Shown here one piece after another: positions 22,535 through 31,643 of a stretch of 61,004 nucleotides of DNA. The stretch lies in IMG/VR virus record IMGVR_UViG_3300042731_003085, positions 1 to 61,004 of that record; one strand, given 5' to 3'. The translations under genes were made by a program, and so were the position numbers. How positions within the stretch are numbered: position 1 is the stretch's first letter; every line of letters begins with the position of its first letter. The notes under the pieces were generated by a model, which did no database searches, had not been told where the DNA came from, and saw only the letters and a program-made list of their open reading frames with translations. This stretch comes from a virus.

Positions 22535-22661
22535 AGATAACCCACATGAGGTAAAAATGGCACAATTACTTTACATACAATATGTTTTAAATGAAAAACA
22601 AATTAAATACAATAGAAAGAGTAATACAGGCAGGGGAGAAAGCAGTGGAGGAACTAATTAA
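22425..22661 (+). CDS. lipoprotein-like protein, outer-membrane spanin candidate
   Basis: 78 aa. The N-terminus MIKTIYILAATLMTMGCGGQ looks like a lipoprotein signal with the acylated Cys at position 17, although the lipobox (TMGC) is not ideal. The mature part is a short polar helix (KHLRMEAYKQMTKDVCRDN). The start lies inside gene 22313-22534 in another frame and the end overlaps 22591-22878 by 71 nt. With the TM/coiled-coil gene at 22077, this would make an Rz/Rz1-like overlapping spanin pair; this is inference from architecture. Confidence 0.5.
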   Translation: MIKTIYILAATLMTMGCGGQKHLRMEAYKQMTKDVCRDNPHEVKMAQLLYIQYVLNEKQIKYNRKSNTGRGESSGGTN

Positions 22662-22878
22662 GGTTGCTCATGATGAAATTATTACTGATGACCCTGATGA
22701 TGATTTAGCTGCTGATAGATTAAAAAATGCTGCAGCAACAAAAAAACTTGCAATATTCGATGCTTTTGAGATATTGAATAGAATACAATTAGAGCGAGAA
22801 AAACTAAATGGAAGTGATACAGACAAAAAGGATACAGGTTTCCAAAGCTTCGCAGAATCTAGAGGAAGAAAATCTTAG
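22591..22878 (+). CDS. small helical protein upstream of large terminase (TerS candidate)
   Basis: 95 aa, mostly helical: NTIERVIQAGEKAVEELIKV, a Asp-rich turn (DDPDDDLAADRLKNAAATKK), then FDAFEILNRIQLEREKL and a basic end. Genes of this kind regularly precede the large terminase in Bacteroidetes podoviruses, so a small terminase subunit is the best guess, but no HTH is obvious. It overlaps the lipoprotein-like gene by 71 nt and the terminase by 71 nt, so expression of all three is tightly linked. Confidence 0.6.
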   Translation: MKNKLNTIERVIQAGEKAVEELIKVAHDEIITDDPDDDLAADRLKNAAATKKLAIFDAFEILNRIQLEREKLNGSDTDKKDTGFQSFAESRGRKS

Positions 22879-25096
22879 GCTGTACACGGTAATTGGCACA
22901 ATATCTGACGAAGATAAAAGAAAAAAAAATAAAACTTCGTCATGGGAATATGGTTATAATCCTGATTATGATGTTGTTGTAATTTCTAAGACAGGAAAAA
23001 TTGGAGATGTCATCAACATAAACGGAATAAAAATAGCTTTACCTTTGCAGCCGAAGAAAGTATTTTCAAGGAGTGGCAAAAAAGAAGAGCAATTCTGGGA
23101 AGCACAAGAATATCCAAAACAACTGTCAAAGATTAAGACCGTTTTCCAGTGGAATGAGTACCCACCTCTATTCAAGGAAACGTGGGTTGATTACATTGAG
23201 GTTGAATTCGAAAGAAGAGAAAATGGTTTTTGGTTTAAGAATAATGGCATTCCTGTTTATATTACTGGCTCTCATTACATGTACTTGCAGTGGACCAAGA
23301 TTGATGTTGGGCTCCCAGAGTTCAGAGAATCTAATAGAATATTCTATATCTACTGGGAAGCGTGTAAAGCCGACCACAGGTCTTATGGAATGTGCTATCT
23401 TAAAAACAGAAGGTCTGGCTTCTCTTTTATGTCTTCATCTGAATCCGTCGCTCAAGCAACAATTACTTCCGATGCACGGTTCGGGATACTGTCCAAATCT
23501 GGTGCTGATGCTAAAAAAATGTTCACAGATAAAGTTGTCCCCATATCTACAAACTACCCCTTCTTCTTCAAACCAATACAAGATGGAATGGATAGGCCCA
23601 AAACAGAATTGGCGTATAGAGTCCCAGCTTCGAAACTTACCAGAAAAAATATCGAACAAAAAGAAAAAGACGAACTCACAGGTCTTGATACAACAATCGA
23701 TTGGAAAAATACAGGCGACAATTCCTATGATGGTGAAAAGCTCAGACTCCTTGTCCATGATGAATCTGGAAAGTGGGAGCGACCCGATAATATCCTCAAC
23801 AGTTGGCGTGTCACTAAAACTTGTCTCAGACTAGGTAGAAGAATTATAGGCAAGTGCATGATGGGATCGACTTCTAATGCATTAGATAAAGGAGGATTAA
23901 ATTTTAAAAAACTTTTTTATGATTCAAACCCATTAGAAAGAAATGCTAACGGGCAAACTAAAACAGGTTTATACAATTTGTTTATTCCTATGGAATGGAA
24001 CATGGAGGGCTTTTTAGATAAGTATGGTCATCCTGTTTTTAGAACTCCAGAATCTCCATTAATAGATATCAATGGTGATTTTATATATCAAGGAGTTTTA
24101 GATTATTGGGAAAATGAAGTAGATTCATTAAAAAATGACGCTGATGCATTAAATGAATTTTACAGACAATTTCCTAGATCAGAAAATCATGCTTTTAGAG
24201 ATGAATCAAAAAATAGTTTATTTAATCTTCAAAAAATTTATGAACAAATAGATTTTAATGACACCAATGGAACTCACACTTTCGTTGATAGAGGAGATTT
24301 ACATTGGGAAAAAGGCGAAAGAGGAACAAACGTAATATGGACACCAACGAGAAATGGTAGATTTTATGTAACTTGGATACCACCAAAAGATTTAAGAAAC
24401 AATGTTAGAAGGGACGGCAGCAAATTTTGGCCTCTTAATGCTCATATTGGTAGCTTTGGTTGTGACAGTTATGACATATCTGGAGTAGTTGGAGGTGTTG
24501 GTTCTAAAGGAGCTTTACATGGGTTGACTAAAATTAATTTTGATAATGCACCATCAGAGCTCTTCTTTTTAGAATATATTGCTAGACCACAAACCGCAGA
24601 GCTTTTTTATGAAGACGTTTTAATGGCGTGTCATTTTTATGGTATGCCGATACTTGTTGAAAATAATAAGCCTAGGCTATTGTATTATTTAAAAGAAAGA
24701 GGTTATAGGGCATTTGCTATGAATAGACCTGATAAATTAAAAAACGATTTATCAAAGTCAGAAAGAGAGCTTGGAGGTATACCATCTTCACAGCCAGTGA
24801 TTTCTGTTCATGCTGAAGCCATAGAAGCTTATATAGAAAGAAACGTAGGAGTAGACACAATGGGTGTTTACAGAGATGTCGGAGACATAGGAAAAATGTA
24901 TTTTATGAGGACATTAAAAGACTGGTCCAACTATAATATATTTAACAGAACAAAGTTTGATGCCACGATAAGCTCAGGCTTAGCAATTATGGCGAATCAA
25001 AGGTATGTAACCAAACCTGAGAAAAAGCGTAGCAAAATAAGTGTTAACTTTGCAAAATACGATAATTCAGGTCTAAATAGCGAAATTATAAAATAG
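22808..25096 (+). CDS. terL: terminase large subunit
   Basis: 762 aa. ATPase domain: CYLKNRRSGFSFMSSSE (about 196-212) occupies the Walker A place in a deviant RRSG form, LRLLVHDESGKW (312-323) is Walker B with D318/E319, and CMMGSTSNALDKGG (350-363) is the coupling motif. The C-terminal nuclease part includes SFGCDSYDISGVVGGVGSKG and ILVENNKPRLLYYLKERGY. The sequence resembles crAss-like and other Bacteroidetes podovirus terminases. It cuts and pumps DNA into proheads together with the portal next door. No other ATG occurs before residue 150, so the start at 22808 is needed despite the 71-nt overlap. Bases about 23055-23870 have more C/G in third positions than the rest. Confidence 0.93.
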   Translation: MEVIQTKRIQVSKASQNLEEENLRLYTVIGTISDEDKRKKNKTSSWEYGYNPDYDVVVISKTGKIGDVININGIKIALPLQPKKVFSRSGKKEEQFWEAQEYPKQLSKIKTVFQWNEYPPLFKETWVDYIEVEFERRENGFWFKNNGIPVYITGSHYMYLQWTKIDVGLPEFRESNRIFYIYWEACKADHRSYGMCYLKNRRSGFSFMSSSESVAQATITSDARFGILSKSGADAKKMFTDKVVPISTNYPFFFKPIQDGMDRPKTELAYRVPASKLTRKNIEQKEKDELTGLDTTIDWKNTGDNSYDGEKLRLLVHDESGKWERPDNILNSWRVTKTCLRLGRRIIGKCMMGSTSNALDKGGLNFKKLFYDSNPLERNANGQTKTGLYNLFIPMEWNMEGFLDKYGHPVFRTPESPLIDINGDFIYQGVLDYWENEVDSLKNDADALNEFYRQFPRSENHAFRDESKNSLFNLQKIYEQIDFNDTNGTHTFVDRGDLHWEKGERGTNVIWTPTRNGRFYVTWIPPKDLRNNVRRDGSKFWPLNAHIGSFGCDSYDISGVVGGVGSKGALHGLTKINFDNAPSELFFLEYIARPQTAELFYEDVLMACHFYGMPILVENNKPRLLYYLKERGYRAFAMNRPDKLKNDLSKSERELGGIPSSQPVISVHAEAIEAYIERNVGVDTMGVYRDVGDIGKMYFMRTLKDWSNYNIFNRTKFDATISSGLAIMANQRYVTKPEKKRSKISVNFAKYDNSGLNSEIIK

Positions 25097-25100
25097 CAAT

Positions 25101-27515
25101 ATGCTAAACGACGATTTTAAAATTGCCAACATATCCTTTCCAGATCAGTTAGCTTCTGATTCTGTAAAATCATCAAAGGAATATGGGTTATCTGTAGGTA
25201 AAGCTATAGAATCCGAATGGTTTAGAAAAGACAATGGCGCAGCTCGTTTTTACAACAACAGAGATAATTTTCATAAGCTAAGACAATACGCTAGAGGAGA
25301 GCAGTCTGTTCAAAAATATAAAAACGAATTAGCGATTAATGGGGATACATCATATTTAAATTTAGATTGGACTCCTGTGCCAATAGTCCCAAAGTTTGTG
25401 GATGTAGTGGTAAACGGAATGACTAATCGTTTGTTTGATGTAAAAGTAGAAGCTATAGATGATGTAGCAAGAGCTAGAAGAAGTAATTATAGGAACACTA
25501 TAGAAAAAGACATGCTAGCTAGACCAGTTTTAGAAATACTTGAAGAAGCGAGCGGACAAAATTTATTCTCTACAGATCCAAGTAAGTTGCCAGATTCTGA
25601 CGAAGAGCTGGAATTACACATGGAATTGTCTTATAAGCAGAAGATAGAAGTAGCAGAAGAAAAAGCTTTACAGGCAATACTTGATGTTAATGATTATGAA
25701 TTAATAAAAAGACAAGTTGATGAAGACGCTACAGTGTTAGGATTGTCTTCTGTAAAACATTCTTTTAATACTCATGATGGAATTAAAATAGAATATGTTG
25801 ATCCAACTCAATTAATACATTCTCCTACGGAAGATCCAAATTTTAATGATTGTTATTATTTTGGAGAAGTTAAAAATGTAAACATTACTGAACTTAAAAA
25901 AATTAATCCTTCTTTAACACAAGAAGAAATCAAAGAAATATCTAAACTTAGCGCTAAGTGGGATGCATACCAGGGAATCAGAGGTGGATATAAAACCGAT
26001 AACTTCGATTCAAATACAGCAACACTTTTGTATTTCTGTTATAAAACAGATAGAAATATAATTTATAAGGTTAAAGAAAACAATAATGGAGGTCAAAGAG
26101 CAATACGAAAGGATGAATCTTTTAATCCTCCAAAAACTGAGTCAGCTAAATTTGTAAAACGATCAAAAAGAATAGATGTATGGTACGAAGGTGTACTTGT
26201 TCTAGGAACAAACCAAGTGTTGAAATGGGAGTTAATGAAAAACATGGTGAGACCGAAGTCGGGTATACAGAAAGTACTTTCACCTTATATTGTAAGTGCC
26301 CCGAAGATGTACAGAGGGCAGATAGACTCTCTAGTAAAAAGAATGATTCCCTTCGCTGATCAAATACAACTTACTCATTTAAAACTTCAGCAGGTTATAT
26401 CTAAAATGATTCCAGACGGAGTTTATTTAGATTTAGATGGTATTGCTAGTGTGGACTTAGGAAACGGAGCAATGTACAATCCGAACGAAGCTTTGAACAT
26501 GTATTTTCAAACAGGGAGTGTTGTTGGTCGTAGCTTTACAGAAGATGGAGAATTCAATAACGCAAAAGTTCCTGTTCAAGAACTTAATGGATCAGGGTCA
26601 AACGCAAAGATATCTTCATTAGTAAGTATGTATAATCATTATGTAGCTATGATACGTGATGTTACAGGAATTAATGAAGCTAGAGATGGCTCTATGCCAG
26701 ATGCAAAAACTTTGGTTGGCGTGCAAAAATTAGCTGCTTTAAACTCCAACACAGCTACAAGACACGTATTAGATTCAGGTCTTAGGTTAACAAAAAGATT
26801 AATTGATTCAATAACATATCGTTTTTCAGACATGCTGGAATATACTGATATGAAAGAGTCCTTAATGAATATGATAGGATCAAAATCTGTTGAGATTATT
26901 GATGACATAAAAGACGCACACCTGCACGATTTTGGAATTGAGATAGAACTACACCCAGACGAAGAAGAGAGAAATATTTTGGAGCAAAGCATACAATTAG
27001 CGTTACAAAATCAAATGATTGATTTGGATGACGCTATTGATATCAGAAATGTTAGAAATATTAAACTCGCTAATGCTTTACTAAAAGTAAGAAAGGATAA
27101 GAAAGAAATATTAGATTTGAAGAAAAAAGAAGCTAATATTAAAATGCAAACAGAGTCTAATATTGAATCTTCTAATGCAGCATCTACAAATCAAATAAAA
27201 GAAATGCAGTTTAAAATGCAATCTGAATTAGAGCTTGAAAAGCAAAAAGCAATGCTTGAAATTCAAAAAATGCAAAAACAAGCTGAATTAGACATGATGC
27301 TGCAAAAACAAAAATTAGAGTTTCAAATGATGACTAAGCAATCAGAATTATCTCAGCTTTCATCAAGAGAAACTAATAGGGAGGATAGAAAAGATCAGAG
27401 AGTAGATAAGCAAAGTGAGAATCAATCAAGGCTTATTGAACAAAGAAAAACAAATCAACCAGCTCAAGAATTTAGTGACGATACACAAGGAATAGTAGAT
27501 CAATTACTTAGCTAA
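25101..27515 (+). CDS. portal protein
   Basis: 804 aa, 4 nt after terL. Central segments such as WTPVPIVPKFVDVVVNGMTN, SPYIVSAPKMYRGQIDSLVK and VTGINEARDGSMPDAKTLVG are typical of the large portal proteins of crAss-like phages. The C-terminal 150 residues form a long, Gln/Met/Lys-rich coiled coil (e.g. LELEKQKAMLEIQKMQKQAE), also a crAss-like feature. It should form the dodecameric DNA channel at the head vertex and dock the terminase and the ring proteins. The position between terminase and scaffold/capsid genes agrees. Confidence 0.92.
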   Translation: MLNDDFKIANISFPDQLASDSVKSSKEYGLSVGKAIESEWFRKDNGAARFYNNRDNFHKLRQYARGEQSVQKYKNELAINGDTSYLNLDWTPVPIVPKFVDVVVNGMTNRLFDVKVEAIDDVARARRSNYRNTIEKDMLARPVLEILEEASGQNLFSTDPSKLPDSDEELELHMELSYKQKIEVAEEKALQAILDVNDYELIKRQVDEDATVLGLSSVKHSFNTHDGIKIEYVDPTQLIHSPTEDPNFNDCYYFGEVKNVNITELKKINPSLTQEEIKEISKLSAKWDAYQGIRGGYKTDNFDSNTATLLYFCYKTDRNIIYKVKENNNGGQRAIRKDESFNPPKTESAKFVKRSKRIDVWYEGVLVLGTNQVLKWELMKNMVRPKSGIQKVLSPYIVSAPKMYRGQIDSLVKRMIPFADQIQLTHLKLQQVISKMIPDGVYLDLDGIASVDLGNGAMYNPNEALNMYFQTGSVVGRSFTEDGEFNNAKVPVQELNGSGSNAKISSLVSMYNHYVAMIRDVTGINEARDGSMPDAKTLVGVQKLAALNSNTATRHVLDSGLRLTKRLIDSITYRFSDMLEYTDMKESLMNMIGSKSVEIIDDIKDAHLHDFGIEIELHPDEEERNILEQSIQLALQNQMIDLDDAIDIRNVRNIKLANALLKVRKDKKEILDLKKKEANIKMQTESNIESSNAASTNQIKEMQFKMQSELELEKQKAMLEIQKMQKQAELDMMLQKQKLEFQMMTKQSELSQLSSRETNREDRKDQRVDKQSENQSRLIEQRKTNQPAQEFSDDTQGIVDQLLS

Positions 27516-27534
27516 AATGTGTTATAAAAAACTT

Positions 27535-27542
27535 TATTTTTG
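27535..27542 (+). promoter_or_regulatory. promoter box (TATTTTTG) for scaffold/capsid operon
   Basis: ACTTTATTTTTGTG contains a TAnnTTTG match 22 nt before the scaffold start, in the short gap after the portal. With the terminator at 30015-30068 it would define a separate scaffold-capsid transcript, suited to high capsid expression. Confidence 0.5.
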
Positions 27543-27564
27543 TGCTATAATTTAATTTAATCAA

Positions 27565-28632
27565 ATGGCGGATATAAAAGTACGTGCTCTGGATGAAAAC
27601 GCACCAGAGGTAAAAATAACATCTGAAACCCCACAAGTTGAGGAAAGTAAGATAGAAGAAAAAAAAGAGGAGCCTATAGAAAATCCTACAGAGGAAGTTT
27701 CTAAGGAGCCAGTAGAAGAACAGGTTGAAGAAACAAAAGTAGAAGAGCCTGTTCAAGAGGTTCAGGAAGAACCAGAACAAGAAGTTCTTACAAATACTGA
27801 AGAAAAACAAATCGAGCTTTCAGACGATGTCAAGTCTTATCTTAAATTTAATGAAGAGACTGGGCGTGGAATGGAAGATTATGTTAAGCTTAATATGAAT
27901 TATGACGAAATGGATCAATCAGATTTATTACGTCAGTATATAAAGCAAGAGAAACCACATTTCGATGAAGATGATATATCTTATTATATCGAAAGCAATT
28001 TTGTTTCATCAGAAGATGATGATGATAATGTGGCAAGAAAGAAAAAGCTCGATTTAAAAGAAACTATATATAAAGCGAAAAATCATTTTAATAGTCTGAA
28101 GGAAGAATACTACACCCCTGTTGAGTCATCAGGGCAAGTACCAGAAGATTATAAAAAAGCTTTTAGCTTTTATAGTGAATATAAGAAGGACCAGGAAAAG
28201 CAGGATATTTTATCTAAAAAAAGAGGCCAATATTTTCTTGAGCAGACCAATAAGTTGTACGATCAGATCGAAGGTTTCGAGTTTGACTTAGGTGACAGCA
28301 AACAAGTTTATAAGATAAACGACAAGGAAAGCGCAAAAAAACAAACGGCAAGCTTAAATGATTTTGTCGGAGGATTTTTAGACAAAAAAGGCTATATAAA
28401 AGATACTGTTGGTTATCATCGTGCGATGACTGTGGCTTCACAACCAGACAAATTTGCCAAGTATTTTTATGATCTTGGACAAGCAAGAGCAGTTAATGGA
28501 ATTGTTAAAGAAACAAAAAACATTGACATGACTGTAAAAGCGAATACAGGGCAAACAGAAGATGGTAGAACGAAGTTTAGAGTTGTTGATACGGGGTCTG
28601 GCTCTTCGTTGAAAATTAGAAAACGAAAATAA
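27565..28632 (+). CDS. acidic scaffolding-like protein
   Basis: 355 aa. The first 95 residues are extremely Glu/Pro/Val-rich (e.g. EEKKEEPIENPTEEVSKEPV), probably unstructured. The middle is acidic and helical (DLLRQYIKQEKPHFDEDDIS), followed by a helical region with NHFNSLKEEYYTPVESSG, and the C-terminus is basic (KIRKRK). Location between portal and major capsid, charge, helicity and basic tail all fit a scaffolding protein that guides prohead assembly. No protease gene or domain was recognised nearby. Confidence 0.75.
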   Translation: MADIKVRALDENAPEVKITSETPQVEESKIEEKKEEPIENPTEEVSKEPVEEQVEETKVEEPVQEVQEEPEQEVLTNTEEKQIELSDDVKSYLKFNEETGRGMEDYVKLNMNYDEMDQSDLLRQYIKQEKPHFDEDDISYYIESNFVSSEDDDDNVARKKKLDLKETIYKAKNHFNSLKEEYYTPVESSGQVPEDYKKAFSFYSEYKKDQEKQDILSKKRGQYFLEQTNKLYDQIEGFEFDLGDSKQVYKINDKESAKKQTASLNDFVGGFLDKKGYIKDTVGYHRAMTVASQPDKFAKYFYDLGQARAVNGIVKETKNIDMTVKANTGQTEDGRTKFRVVDTGSGSSLKIRKRK

Positions 28633-28652
28633 AACTTTAAAAATTATTTATT

Positions 28653-30005
28653 ATGGCTGTTACTATGTCACCCACTCCTGCTGGAGTGCCGATTACGCCT
28701 GCTCCAACTAAGAGCACGTTGTCATCAAACTACATCACAGACTTTGATTTTTTAAATCAATATTTGCCTGATGTTTATGAAAAAGAATTTGAGCGTTATG
28801 GAAATCGTTCTATCGCTTCTTTCTTAAGATTAGTAGGTGCTGAACTACCTTCTAACTCTGACCTTATCAAATGGTCTGAGCAAGGTCGTTTACACACTAT
28901 TGTAAAAAGTGCGACTAGAAGTGGTGAAGTTATCACTTCAAACTCACACCCTTTCAGATTAAACCAAACTGTTATCATCTCTGATGGAACAAACACTGCA
29001 AAGGCTTTAATTACTGCTGTAAATACAAACGGTAATGCATTCACTGTATCTGCATATGGTGCTGCAAACCTTACTGCTGCTGGATTAACTGGAACTACAG
29101 GATTAACTGTATTTGTATATGGTTCTGAATTTAAAAAAGGAACTAGCGGAATGGAAGGTAGCTTAGAAGCTAACATCGATATATTCGAAAACAACCCAAT
29201 CATAATCAAAGACAAGTATGAAGTTGCTGGTTCTGATATGGCTCAAGTAGGATGGATTGAAGTTACTACTGAAAATGGAGCAACTGGATACCTATGGTAC
29301 TTAAAATCTGAGCATGAAACAAGACTGCGTTTTGAGGATTACTTAGAAACTGCTATGGTTGAAGGCGAGCCTGCTGCAACTGGATCAGCTGCTAAAACTG
29401 CTGGTTACAATGGTACAAAAGGTTTATTCCACGAAGTAGAAGACAGAGGAAATGTTGCTACAGGTTCTATCGCTGCTAAAACAGATGTAGAAGCTATCGT
29501 AAAAGTTCTTGACAAGCAAGGAGCAATTCAAGAGAATGTTATCTTCTCTAGCAGAGATAAGTCTTTTGAAATCGACAATATGCTTGCAGGTCAAAGTACT
29601 TACGGTACAGCTGGTGCTGCTTCTTTCGGTTTATTTGATAATGATAAAGACATGGCTTTAAATCTTGGGTTCTCTGGATTTAATATTGGTTATGACTTTT
29701 ACAAAACTGATTGGAAATACTTAAACGATGCTACAACAAGAGGAGCTATCGGAGATATCGACGGAATTGTTGTTCCTGCTGGTACTACAACTGTTTACGA
29801 TCAAGTACTTGGAAAAAATGCTAAACGTCCTTTCTTACACGTTCGTTACAGAAAGAGCGAAGCAGAAGATCGCAAGTATAAGACTTGGGTAGTTGGTTCT
29901 GCTGGTGGTGCAAGTTCTAGCGACTTAGACGCAATGCAAGTTCACTTCTTAAGTGAAAGAGCACTTTGTGTTATGGGAGCTAACAACTTCGTTATCATGA
30001 AGTAA
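28653..30005 (+). CDS. major capsid protein
   Basis: 450 aa. It follows the scaffold gene and starts MAVTMSPTPAGVPITPAPTK. Segments YLPDVYEKEFERYGNRSIAS, EANIDIFENNPIIIKDKYEV and FLHVRYRKSEAEDRKYKTW are of the type seen in large HK97-fold capsid proteins of crAss-like and marine Bacteroidetes podoviruses. Codon use differs from neighbours: C-ending codons for Phe, Tyr, Asn and Ile are frequent, as in highly expressed genes. A strong terminator follows at once. It forms the icosahedral shell. Confidence 0.92.
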   Translation: MAVTMSPTPAGVPITPAPTKSTLSSNYITDFDFLNQYLPDVYEKEFERYGNRSIASFLRLVGAELPSNSDLIKWSEQGRLHTIVKSATRSGEVITSNSHPFRLNQTVIISDGTNTAKALITAVNTNGNAFTVSAYGAANLTAAGLTGTTGLTVFVYGSEFKKGTSGMEGSLEANIDIFENNPIIIKDKYEVAGSDMAQVGWIEVTTENGATGYLWYLKSEHETRLRFEDYLETAMVEGEPAATGSAAKTAGYNGTKGLFHEVEDRGNVATGSIAAKTDVEAIVKVLDKQGAIQENVIFSSRDKSFEIDNMLAGQSTYGTAGAASFGLFDNDKDMALNLGFSGFNIGYDFYKTDWKYLNDATTRGAIGDIDGIVVPAGTTTVYDQVLGKNAKRPFLHVRYRKSEAEDRKYKTWVVGSAGGASSSDLDAMQVHFLSERALCVMGANNFVIMK

Positions 30006-30014
30006 TTTATAATG

Positions 30015-30068
30015 AAGGGGGTATTGCCAAGCATGAAAAAGCCCTGCTAACGCCCCCTTTTATTTTTT
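30015..30068 (+). terminator. terminator after the major capsid gene
   Basis: AAGGGGG (30015-30021) pairs with CCCCCTT (30053-30059); the enclosed part can pair AGCA with TGCT. TTATTTTTTAA follows. A good intrinsic terminator isolating the capsid transcript. Confidence 0.8.
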
Positions 30069-30090
30069 AATCTAATTAAATTTAAATAAA

Positions 30091-30861
30091 ATGCCTACAA
30101 CAAAAACAGCACGAACTAGTGCTAAAAAAGACAATTGGGTTGTCAAAGAAAGAAGATATATATTAAAAGGAACTAAAAACCCTATATCCTTTTTGCTTAG
30201 ATCATCACATCACCCAAACAAACCATTACAATATTTTGATGGAGAAAATTATCGACCTCTTCGATATGCTTCTAATTCAACAACTCCTTTTATGGATGAA
30301 CAAGATGGTTATGTTATTTCAGAAGCCATAGAGTTTGAAAACGGAGAGCTTCTTGTCCCAGCTGCTAATGTAAATTTGCAGAAATTTTTAAGTAATTTAC
30401 ACCCTGATAAGGATATTGTTTATGAAGAATGGGATCCTACAAAAGACGCACAAGAAGATTTAGAAATAGAGGAATATATTTTAGACGCACAGCTTACAGC
30501 AAGAGACATGCCTATTGAAGAGCTTGAAGCAATAGCTAGAATAGTTTTTCGAACAGACGTTAGTAAAGTAACTTCTGCAGAATTGAAAAGAGATATGCTT
30601 ATGTATGCTAGAGCAAATCCTAAAGAGTTTATTGATTATGCTAATGACCCTGATATTAAATTAAGGAACTTAGCTATAAGATCTGTAGATTCAGGAGTTT
30701 TAGCTATAAAAGATGATAACAGAACTATTGTTTGGAATGACAAATCACAACAAACAGTTTTAACTGTGAAGTTTGGTGAAAATCCAATAGGCGAATTATC
30801 AGCATATTTTAAGACGGACGAGGGAATGGATTTAATGGAAGCTATAGTTAAGAAGCTATAA
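30091..30861 (+). CDS. head-completion/structural protein of unknown type
   Basis: 256 aa, flanked by terminators on both sides. N-terminus is basic (MPTTKTARTSAKKDNWVVK); the middle holds SSHHPNKPLQYFDGENYRPL and an acidic linker (EEWDPTKDAQEDLEIEEYIL), then a helical region (ARDMPIEELEAIARIVFRTD) resembling a small protein-binding helical domain, and SVDSGVLAIKDDNRTIVWND. Genes at this place in crAss-like genomes encode head or neck proteins. No catalytic motif is visible, so the name is based on position. Confidence 0.7.
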   Translation: MPTTKTARTSAKKDNWVVKERRYILKGTKNPISFLLRSSHHPNKPLQYFDGENYRPLRYASNSTTPFMDEQDGYVISEAIEFENGELLVPAANVNLQKFLSNLHPDKDIVYEEWDPTKDAQEDLEIEEYILDAQLTARDMPIEELEAIARIVFRTDVSKVTSAELKRDMLMYARANPKEFIDYANDPDIKLRNLAIRSVDSGVLAIKDDNRTIVWNDKSQQTVLTVKFGENPIGELSAYFKTDEGMDLMEAIVKKL

Positions 30862-30880
30862 ACTCTTCCTCCCTCTTACA

Positions 30881-30910
30881 AAGCCCCTCACATGAGGGGT
30901 TTCTTTTTTT
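30881..30910 (+). terminator. perfect intrinsic terminator
   Basis: CCCCTCA (30884-30890) and TGAGGGG (30893-30899) form a perfect 7-bp stem with a 2-base CA centre, flanked by AA/TT, followed by TTTCTTTTTTT. It ends the 30091-30861 transcript, 3 nt before the next promoter box. Confidence 0.88.
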
Positions 30911-30912
30911 CG

Positions 30913-30920
30913 TAAATTTG
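30913..30920 (+). promoter_or_regulatory. promoter box (TAAATTTG) for connector/ring operon
   Basis: TCGTAAATTTGTG directly follows the terminator T-tract and lies 14 nt before ATG 30935. It is one of the best examples of the phage's extended box TCGTAWATTTGT. Confidence 0.65.
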
Positions 30921-30934
30921 TGTAAAAATTAATA

Positions 30935-31639
30935 ATGATCAATAGCGTAAGAAATACTGTTCTTTCAATTATCGATAAGGATAATAGTGGCTTTATTTCA
31001 CCACTTGAATTTAATCTATATGCAAAGTCAGCGCAGCTTGAGATATTCCAGGAATACTTTGATAATTTTAGAAAAGCAGTTTTAGATAAAAACAACAGAA
31101 GAGGATCAAAGGGAGCTACTGATGAAGTAAAAGATATACGTCATAAACTTGACATATTTACAAAAAAAGAAAATTTAACTAGAGTAGGAGTTACAAACAG
31201 ATATACTTTACCATCAGATCTTTATATGGTTAATAATGTTTTGTCAAACACAGACATAGTAGAGGAGGTTGATAAAACAGAATTTTATTTTCTTGGTCAG
31301 GCAAATCTAGCTTCACCATCAGATACATATAAAATATTTACAAGGTTTGGTAATGAAATAGAAGTTTCACCAGCTCTTACTGCAACGCAGACACTTAGCA
31401 TGGTTTATTACAGAACTCCTGCAGAACCCAAGTGGACTTACATAGCTACAGCTGGAGGAGATCCCATATACAATGCAAGTGCTACTGATCATCAAGATTT
31501 TGAATTACATCCAGAGGAAGAAACGCAGTTGATTGTTAAGATATTACGATACGCTGGTGTAAGTATTAGAGCAGAAGATGTAGTTACTACAGCTAACACT
31601 CAAGACAAAACAGAGTTTGAAAAAGAAAATTTAACGTAA
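30935..31639 (+). CDS. neck/connector protein with EF-hand-like loop
   Basis: 234 aa. Position after the head genes, and motifs such as SPLEFNLYAKSAQLEIFQEY, TNRYTLPSDLYMVNNVLSN and VYYRTPAEPKW, match the first ring (neck) protein of crAss-like phages. Residues 14-25 (DKDNSGFISPLE) fit the 12-residue EF-hand calcium loop exactly: acidic or hydroxyl ligands at 1, 3 and 5, Gly at 6, Ile at 8, Glu at 12. Only one loop is present, so whether calcium binds is uncertain. Expected to sit beneath the portal. Confidence 0.75.
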   Translation: MINSVRNTVLSIIDKDNSGFISPLEFNLYAKSAQLEIFQEYFDNFRKAVLDKNNRRGSKGATDEVKDIRHKLDIFTKKENLTRVGVTNRYTLPSDLYMVNNVLSNTDIVEEVDKTEFYFLGQANLASPSDTYKIFTRFGNEIEVSPALTATQTLSMVYYRTPAEPKWTYIATAGGDPIYNASATDHQDFELHPEEETQLIVKILRYAGVSIRAEDVVTTANTQDKTEFEKENLT

Positions 31640-31643
31640 ATAG

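Noticed and set aside
23073-23834. 253-codon alternative frame in terL
   Set aside because: Basic, irregular sequence without motifs; explained by the local base composition over a clearly conserved terminase frame.
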